Assembly: GCA_945900935.1 (NCBI GenBank)
Contig: CAMDKT010000179.1
Location: 1 to 9,798 of the forward strand
Reading direction: 5' to 3'
Length of the DNA: 9,798 nt
From: Candidatus Sulfopaludibacter sp. SbA3
GTDB lineage: Bacteria; Acidobacteriota; Terriglobia; Bryobacterales; Bryobacteraceae
Part shown: positions 5,782 to 9,798 of the stretch, piece by piece
Layout of the letters: the number at the start of each line of letters is the position of its first letter
How positions within the stretch are numbered: the first letter of the stretch is position 1
Position numbers and translations under genes: made by a program
Notes under the pieces: generated by a model
Database searches by the model: none
What the model was told of the DNA's origin: nothing
What the model saw: only the letters and a program-made list of their open reading frames with translations

Positions 5782-6833
5782 CCGCGCGGCGCCGTTTTGA
5801 TTTGCACGAGCTTGGCCTTCGTCGCGGCCGGCGGGCTGAAGTTTTCGAGTTTCAATACGCCCCTGGGACAGACTTCGGCGCAGATGCCGCAGCCGACGCA
5901 GGAGGCGCGGGTGAAGCTTTTGTTAGCCTGTGCGTAGGCGCGGACGTCGATGCCCATTTCGCAGTATTTCGAGCAGAGGCCGCAGGAGATGCACATGTTC
6001 TCTTTCACCTTTATCCGGTAGCGGCCTATTTTCTGAACGAGGCCGAGGAGGGCGGCCATGGGGCAGGCGAAGCGGCACCAGATTCGGGTGCCGCCGAGCG
6101 GGTAGAGCCCGACGCCAACGACGCCGGCGAGTATCGATGAGACGATGAGGCCGTAGAGGGTTTGAAAGTTAGCAAGTTGCCGATAAGTGTTTCCGGTTCC
6201 GTAGCTGATGAAGAGGAGGACAGTTAGCAGGATAGTTATTCCGAGAACAGCATGGACGGTGACTTTTTCGATTTTCCAGGACGTGGTTGATTTGTCGGAT
6301 AAGTGTCGCCAGGGTTCGCCGAAGGTATTGGCCAGACCGCCGCAACCGCATACCCAGGAGCAGTACCAGCGCTTGCCGAAGAAGACGCCGAGAATGGGGA
6401 CGAGCAGGGCGGAGCCGAGAATGCTGTAAATGATAAATGGCAGCGGGAGGGAGAAGATATAGGACGGCGTGAGATACTCCATCTTCAGCGGCCAGAAGTA
6501 ACTGAAATAGTATTCGGGCTGTTGGAAAAATTTGAGTAAGAGTGGGATGGAGAAGGCGAAGGTGGCTTGAATGACTATGACTGTTACTGTGCGGATGACT
6601 TGGTATCTATTGTGTTTGTATTTGCGAATGACATGGATGCCGCCGGCGGTGACGGCGAGTGTGTACAGCGCGCCGTAGAGCGTCCATTTGCTATCGAGGC
6701 CGATGGCTTGCGCGATGGGCGTGAGGCGTTCGGTGAAATAGAGGACAAGGTAGAACGCCGTGAACACGGCACTGAGGAACCAGGCGGAGATGCCGCGGTT
6801 TTTGACGTCGTGAAGGAGGCGGTTTTTAATCAT
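5778..6833 (-). CDS. Membrane-bound polyferredoxin (NapH/NosR-C-like 4Fe-4S protein)
   Basis: A 351-residue membrane protein. Hydrophobic segments lie at about 17-33, 51-68, 80-100, 125-150, 192-210 and 226-245. Cytoplasmic-type motifs are YCSWVCGCGG (157-166; C158, C162, C164) and CRFACP (253-258), as in the NapH/NosR/CcoG-type membrane ferredoxins. Two classical 4Fe-4S clusters follow: CISCGLCSKYC (281-291) and CVGCGICAEVCP (312-323), giving eight ligand cysteines. The protein should carry electrons between a soluble partner and the quinone pool or a periplasmic acceptor. It is the second gene of an operon: its ATG at 6833 lies inside the last 8 bases of the flavoprotein gene upstream, so the two are translationally coupled and probably interact. 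No nap, nos or nir catalytic gene is visible here, so the terminal acceptor is unknown. Confidence 0.87.
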   Translation of the reverse strand: MIKNRLLHDVKNRGISAWFLSAVFTAFYLVLYFTERLTPIAQAIGLDSKWTLYGALYTLAVTAGGIHVIRKYKHNRYQVIRTVTVIVIQATFAFSIPLLLKFFQQPEYYFSYFWPLKMEYLTPSYIFSLPLPFIIYSILGSALLVPILGVFFGKRWYCSWVCGCGGLANTFGEPWRHLSDKSTTSWKIEKVTVHAVLGITILLTVLLFISYGTGNTYRQLANFQTLYGLIVSSILAGVVGVGLYPLGGTRIWCRFACPMAALLGLVQKIGRYRIKVKENMCISCGLCSKYCEMGIDVRAYAQANKSFTRASCVGCGICAEVCPRGVLKLENFSPPAATKAKLVQIKTAPRG

Positions 6834-8034
6834 GAGGCGTGGGGATGCGGCCGAATTCGACGTCGAACTGGGCTTGGTGGAGATTGGCCAGGACTTCTTT
6901 CAGAGTACGGCGTTCGTGGATCCAGTTTTCGAAGTACGTGTGATCCCAGCGGGAACCGAGCATGTTGAAACCTGTGACCGCGCCGTTTTCGTGCATGATT
7001 CTGAAGCTGATGTCTTTGCCGGGGACTTGGTGGAAGAAGCTTTCGGAGGCGGCCGCGCCGACGGTGGTGTACTCGATGTCGAAGAATTTGGCGCTGTTGT
7101 AGAAGAGCGGGGCCTGGTAGTTAACAGTGTCGCCGAGCATGGCCTTTGCGGCGAGTTCGCCTTGGCGTTTGGCGGAGTACCAGATCTGTTCGATTTGGGC
7201 GTTGGGGAGTTCGGCGCAATCGCCGGCGGCCCAGACGTTGGGGAGGGATGTTTGGAAACTGTTGGTGACTTGTATGCCGCGGGCTGTGGTTACGCCGCGG
7301 ATCCAATCGATGGCGGGGCGGACGCCGATACAGATCCCTAACATTTGGCAGGGGAATTCGATGTTTTGACTGGTTTTGACGGCTTCGACGCGGCCTTTGG
7401 CATCGGCGGTGACCTGGGTGATTTCGTGGTTTAAGTGGAGTTTAACGCCATGGCGGCGCATGTGGGCGGCGATGATTTCGCCTTCCTCTTTGGCGAGGGC
7501 CATGGGCCAATACCAGGAGTCGCGGACGAGGAAATCGACTTCGATGCCATGGTGAGTGAGGCACTCAACAAGTTCAACGCCGATGAGACCGCCACCGGCG
7601 ACGACGGCGCGCCGCGTCGTGGGGGCAAGTTGTTCGCAGGCTTCGAGGTGTTGGAGGGAGACGAAATTGACGGCGCCGGTTCTTACGGATTCGAGGCCGA
7701 GCCAGTTGGGTTGAATGGGGACGGAGCCAGTGGCTAGGAGGAGTTTGTCGTAGTGGATTTTCCGGACGCCGTTGAGCGTGACGATGCCAGCGTCGAGATT
7801 GGTGACCCAGCCGCGGATTCGTTCTATTTTCTTGGCGTCGTAGGATTTGCGCTCGAAGGGTTCGAGATCGCGCAGGTTCAGCCGGTCCATGAAGGCATAC
7901 ATCAGCGCGGTGCGGGAGATGAAGTAGTCGCTTTCGCCGCTAATGATAGCGATGCGGGCGTGGGGGTCGCGATCGCGGAGCGTGAAGGCGGCGGTGATGC
8001 CGGCGACTCCGTTGCCGATGATGACGTAGTGCAT
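6826..8034 (-). CDS. FAD/NAD(P)-dependent oxidoreductase (pyridine nucleotide-disulfide oxidoreductase fold)
   Basis: A 402-residue two-dinucleotide-binding-domain flavoprotein. The FAD Rossmann motif GNGVAG is at 7-12, ATGSVP at 101-106, the NAD(P) Rossmann motif GGGLIG at 147-152, and the second FAD motif AAGDCAE at 269-275. There is no redox-active CxxxxC, so it is not a disulfide reductase. It resembles the FAD domain of NirB, rubredoxin or ferredoxin reductases and NADH-linked electron-input proteins. It most likely moves electrons between NAD(P)H and the clusters of the polyferredoxin encoded next, whose start overlaps its stop by 8 bases. ATG 8034 places the Rossmann motif at the very N-terminus, as expected. 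Its upstream AGAAATCACC is a poor ribosome site. Only about 40 bases separate this start from the groEL terminator, so its promoter is either very compact or was altered when the groEL repeat was made. Confidence 0.88.
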   Translation of the reverse strand: MHYVIIGNGVAGITAAFTLRDRDPHARIAIISGESDYFISRTALMYAFMDRLNLRDLEPFERKSYDAKKIERIRGWVTNLDAGIVTLNGVRKIHYDKLLLATGSVPIQPNWLGLESVRTGAVNFVSLQHLEACEQLAPTTRRAVVAGGGLIGVELVECLTHHGIEVDFLVRDSWYWPMALAKEEGEIIAAHMRRHGVKLHLNHEITQVTADAKGRVEAVKTSQNIEFPCQMLGICIGVRPAIDWIRGVTTARGIQVTNSFQTSLPNVWAAGDCAELPNAQIEQIWYSAKRQGELAAKAMLGDTVNYQAPLFYNSAKFFDIEYTTVGAAASESFFHQVPGKDISFRIMHENGAVTGFNMLGSRWDHTYFENWIHERRTLKEVLANLHQAQFDVEFGRIPTPHD

Positions 8035-8072
8035 GCGGTGATTTCTATTGTCCGTGTTTGCGCCGGAAATAG

Positions 8073-8161
8073 AAAACGGCCACGCCCCTTTGCAGGAAGC
8101 GTGGCCGGTTTAGCGAACAGGGCTAGGACTGGTTTAGTAGTCCATGCCGCCGCCGTGGTGG
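8073..8161. repeat. Direct repeat, left copy (groEL 3' end plus terminator)
   Basis: These 89 bases, from AAAACGGCCACGCCCC through the groEL stop to the HHGGGMDY codons, are identical to 9710-9798 at a spacing of 1637 bases. The base before the repeat differs (G here, C on the right), which fixes one boundary. The right copy runs off the window, so the true repeat is longer, possibly out to the truncation point near 8900. Confidence 0.95.
8077..8107 (-). terminator. Rho-independent terminator of the groEL fragment
   Basis: A perfect 9-bp stem CGGCCACGC (8077-8085) / GCGTGGCCG (8099-8107) with a 13-base loop. On the minus strand it is followed by TTTTCTATTT. It lies 27 bases after the groEL stop and insulates the flavoprotein gene from groEL transcription. 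Confidence 0.85.
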
Positions 8162-8905
8162 TCGCCACCAGCGGGAGCAGCGGACTTCTTCTCGGGGATT
8201 TCGCAGATCATCGCTTCGGTGGTCAGCATCAGGGCGCTGATGGAAGCTGCATTCTGCATGGCCGAGCGAGTGACCTTTGCCGGATCGATGACACCAGCGG
8301 CTACGAGATCTTCGTATTCGCCGGACTGAGCGTTAAAGCCGTAGTTGGGGTTCTCGTTGCCGCGAACCTTCTCGATGATGATCGCGCCTTCATAACCGGC
8401 GTTGCCGGAGATTTGACGGATCGGCTCTTCGCAGGCGCGACGGATGATGTCGACGCCAATCTGCTCTTCGCCTTCAACCTTGATGCCCTTGAGAGCAAGC
8501 GCCGCGCGGAGCAGCGCGATGCCGCCGCCGGGGACGATGCCTTCTTCAACGGCCGCGCGGGTTGCGTGCAGCGCGTCTTCGACACGGGCCTTCTTTTCCT
8601 TCATCTCGGTCTCGGTAGCCGCGCCAACTTTGATGATGGCGACGCCGCCGGCGAGCTTGGCCAGGCGTTCCTGCAACTTCTCGCGGTCGTAGTCGGACGT
8701 GGTTTCGTCGATCTGCGCACGGAGCTGTTTGATGCGGCCGGAGATGGCGACTTCGTCACCAGCGCCGTCAATGATGGTCGTGTTGTCCTTGTCGACCGTG
8801 ACGCGCTTGGCGCGGTCGAGGTCTTCCAGACGAACGCCTTCCAACTTGATGCCGGTCTCTTCCATGATCGACTTGCCGCCGGTGAGGATGGCAGTATGCC
8901 AGTAC
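8134..8905 (-). pseudogene. groEL: groEL 3' fragment (C-terminal part of the 60-kDa chaperonin), 5'-truncated
   Basis: The minus strand encodes the GroEL C-terminus without a break: AILTGGKSIMEETGIKLE, RAKRVTVDKDNTTIIDG, SDYDREKLQERLAKLAGG, VEDALHATRAAVEEG (containing the conserved ATP-hydrolysis Asp, D398 of E. coli numbering), VTRSAMQNAAS and a terminal HHGGGMDY. This corresponds to roughly residues 295-548 of E. coli GroEL: the end of the apical domain, the intermediate domain and the C-terminal equatorial segment. Everything N-terminal is missing. Homology stops at about 8900, where AILTGG is preceded by unrelated AREYWHT codons. The first in-frame Met is at 8865 (SIMEET), so a 243-residue fragment could be made but could not form a ring. 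The reading frame is undamaged, which indicates a recent duplication. A second copy of the 3' end starts at 9771. Confidence 0.9.
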
Positions 8906-8967
8906 TCTCGGGCGGCTGGCTGGCCGGGGACCGGAGGATGGCCCTGGTTTGAGCACGACTCGCTGTT

Positions 8968-8996
8968 TTGGTTACGTGACGAGTGGTTGGTATCAT
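8968..8996 (+). promoter_or_regulatory. Putative sigma-70 promoter of the toxin-antitoxin operon
   Basis: TTGGTT (8968-8973) and TATCAT (8991-8996) are separated by exactly 17 bases, a weak -35 with a good -10. Transcription would start near 9003, leaving a very short leader. An inverted repeat ACTCG (8958-8962) / CGAGT (8980-8984) straddles the -35 and could be an operator for antitoxin autoregulation, but its arms are only 5 bp. Confidence 0.45.
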
Positions 8997-9002
8997 GAGT
9001 AC

Positions 9003-9010
9003 GAGAGGTG
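9003..9010 (+). promoter_or_regulatory. Shine-Dalgarno that sets the antitoxin start
   Basis: GAGAGGTG ends five bases before ATG 9016. This favours that start over the upstream in-frame GTG at 8983, whose extension would overlap the promoter. Confidence 0.7.
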
Positions 9011-9015
9011 ACCGA

Positions 9016-9300
9016 ATGAACGTCAGCATTCCCGATGTTCCAGCGAGCGTCGTAGCCAGTTATGAAGAGGCCGCGCGGGAGCGCGGGGTTTCAATTGACT
9101 ATATTCTGCGGGAGCATCTGATCGAACATGCTCCACCAGTTGTAACGCAGAGCGTGGCGGCCAAAGCAACAAAGGCCGCTGAACGGTTTGCGTTGTTGCG
9201 CGAGAAAATCGTCGCATCGAGGATTCCATTGTTGAGCGATGAAGAACTTCGGGCCGAGATTTGCGAACGCCGCGGAATGATCGCCGGGACGGATCTTTGA
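9016..9300 (+). CDS. Antitoxin of a PIN-type toxin-antitoxin pair
   Basis: A 94-residue protein directly upstream of, and overlapping by four bases (TTGA), a PIN-domain toxin gene, so the role follows mainly from position. The N-terminus (MNVSIPDVPASVVASYEEAA, then RERGVSIDYILREHL) has the strand-helix-helix pattern of ribbon-helix-helix DNA-binding antitoxins. The C-terminal half (ERFALLREKIVASRIPLLSD, then EELRAEICERRG) is a charged amphipathic region of the kind that wraps the toxin active site. It should neutralise the toxin and repress its own promoter. ATG 9016 is chosen for its strong Shine-Dalgarno. The pair sits between the two groEL 3' copies, so it entered with, or caused, that duplication. 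Confidence 0.75.
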   Translation: MNVSIPDVPASVVASYEEAARERGVSIDYILREHLIEHAPPVVTQSVAAKATKAAERFALLREKIVASRIPLLSDEELRAEICERRGMIAGTDL

Positions 9301-9704
9301 AGCGAACCTACGTAGACTCCGGGGTACTCATCGCCGCCGCGCGAGGGAGCGGGAGACTGTTTGATCGGGCCATGGCAATTCTCGCCGATCCTTCGCGTGA
9401 GTTTGTGTCCAGTGCCTATGTGCGGTTAGAGACTGTTCCAAAGGCGGTCTTTTTCAATCGGACGGCGGAAGCTGAGTTTTACGAGGAATTTTTCAAATAC
9501 TCGGCGATCTGGGCCGTATTTGACGACGCTACGATGGAGAAGTGTTTTGAAGAGGCGTGCCGGTCGGGACTGAGTGCGGTTGACGCCATTCATGTTGTTC
9601 TCGCCGCGGAAGCCGGATGCGAAGAACTCATCACGACCGAAAAACCGGAGAAACCGATTCATCGGACGCAACGGGTGCGCACTATCTCGATTGACATCGA
9701 CTGA
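9297..9704 (+). CDS. PIN-domain ribonuclease toxin (VapC-like)
   Basis: A 135-residue PIN-domain protein of normal length for a VapC-type toxin. The acidic metal-binding residues are in place: D7 in TYVDSGVLI, E45 in YVRLETVPK, D96 in LSAVDAIHVVLAAE, and E115 in LITTEKPEKP, where many relatives have Asp. These residues hold Mg2+/Mn2+ for single-strand RNA cleavage; VapC toxins typically cut tRNA or rRNA and stop translation when the antitoxin is degraded. TTG at 9297 overlaps the antitoxin stop (TTGA), giving translational coupling and lower toxin output than a separate ATG would. GGGACGGA a few bases upstream may act as ribosome site. Five bases after the stop, the right groEL repeat and its terminator begin, so the operon fills the spacer between the repeats. 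Confidence 0.85.
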   Translation: MKRTYVDSGVLIAAARGSGRLFDRAMAILADPSREFVSSAYVRLETVPKAVFFNRTAEAEFYEEFFKYSAIWAVFDDATMEKCFEEACRSGLSAVDAIHVVLAAEAGCEELITTEKPEKPIHRTQRVRTISIDID

Positions 9705-9713
9705 AAAACAAAA

Positions 9714-9744
9714 CGGCCACGCCCCTTTGCAGGAAGCGTGGCCG
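9714..9744 (-). terminator. Rho-independent terminator of the right groEL copy
   Basis: The same 9-bp perfect stem as at 8077-8107 (CGGCCACGC 9714-9722 / GCGTGGCCG 9736-9744). On the minus strand it is followed by TTTTGTTTTT, a better T-tract than the left copy has. It may also slow plus-strand transcription leaving the toxin gene. Confidence 0.85.
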
Positions 9745-9770
9745 GTTTAGCGAACAGGGCTAGGACTGGT

Positions 9771-9798
9771 TTAGTAGTCCATGCCGCCGCCGTGGTGG
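9771..9798 (-). CDS. groEL: groEL, second copy, 3' end only (partial)
   Basis: The stop (TAA at 9771-9773 on the minus strand) and the preceding codons for HHGGGMDY are visible before the window ends. The sequence equals the left fragment. I expect this to be the 3' end of the intact chromosomal groEL, since the left copy lacks its first half, but the rest is outside the window. Confidence 0.8.

Larger units (their letters stand above)
9710..9798. repeat. Direct repeat, right copy (groEL 3' end plus terminator), runs off the window
   Basis: Identical to 8073-8161 over all 89 visible bases. Its left boundary lies immediately after the toxin gene. The extent to the right is unknown. Confidence 0.95.

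Noticed and set aside
8126..8143. Small hairpin GGACT/AGTCC across the groEL stop codon
   Set aside because: Five-bp arms only, explained by the coding sequence; the strong stem at 8077-8107 is the real terminator.
7753..8952. A 399-residue plus-strand open frame
   Set aside because: It is antisense to both the flavoprotein and the groEL fragment and crosses the terminator; Asp/Ala/Gly-rich shadow composition.
1..9798. CRISPR arrays, tRNA or rRNA genes, transposase genes
   Set aside because: I saw no spaced repeat array, no tRNA-like cloverleaf and no transposase or integrase motif in any frame. The only long repeat is the groEL 3' end.

Overview
The window looks like an accessory stretch of a GC-rich bacterial chromosome, most likely an acidobacterium of the Bryobacterales/Solibacter type. 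I infer this from the style of the proteins: a short PilZ protein, secreted ceramidase-fold and VWA-like proteins, DegT aminotransferases, a PIN toxin pair and a GroEL tail ending HHGGGMDY. It is not a database result.

Layout: 1-390 holds two gene relics, a frameshifted glycosyltransferase C-terminus and a truncated DUF433 antitoxin. 391-546 is a regulatory gap with a near-perfect sigma-54 promoter in front of a PilZ c-di-GMP-binding protein (547-876). An unrecognised 78-residue minus-strand gene (913-1149) starts head-to-head with an intact DegT-family PLP aminotransferase (1149-2294). 2291-5781 is a block whose strand composition is reversed relative to both flanks. It contains a second DegT gene reduced to fragments, a secreted ceramidase-fold hydrolase (minus), a divergent secreted protein of unknown function (plus), and, coupled to the latter, an internally deleted alpha/beta-hydrolase without its nucleophile. 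5778-8034 is a two-gene minus-strand operon: an FAD/NAD(P) oxidoreductase followed by a membrane polyferredoxin, which together look like a soluble-to-membrane electron-transfer unit.

The right end (8073-9798) is the most striking part. A 5'-truncated groEL (about the last 45% of the protein) with its terminator is followed by a complete two-gene PIN toxin-antitoxin module. Then the terminator and groEL 3' end start again, identical over at least 89 bp up to the window edge. The arrangement is FAD gene / groEL 3' fragment / toxin-antitoxin / second groEL copy, with a repeat period of 1637 bp. This is what single-crossover integration of a small circle carrying a groEL 3' segment plus an addiction module would produce, or a duplicative insertion.

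The repeated theme is gene erosion: at least five coding sequences (glycosyltransferase, DUF433, DegT-2, alpha/beta-hydrolase, groEL fragment) are partial. The intact elements are the PilZ gene, the small hypothetical gene, DegT-1, the ceramidase-fold gene, the secreted protein, the redox pair and the toxin-antitoxin pair.
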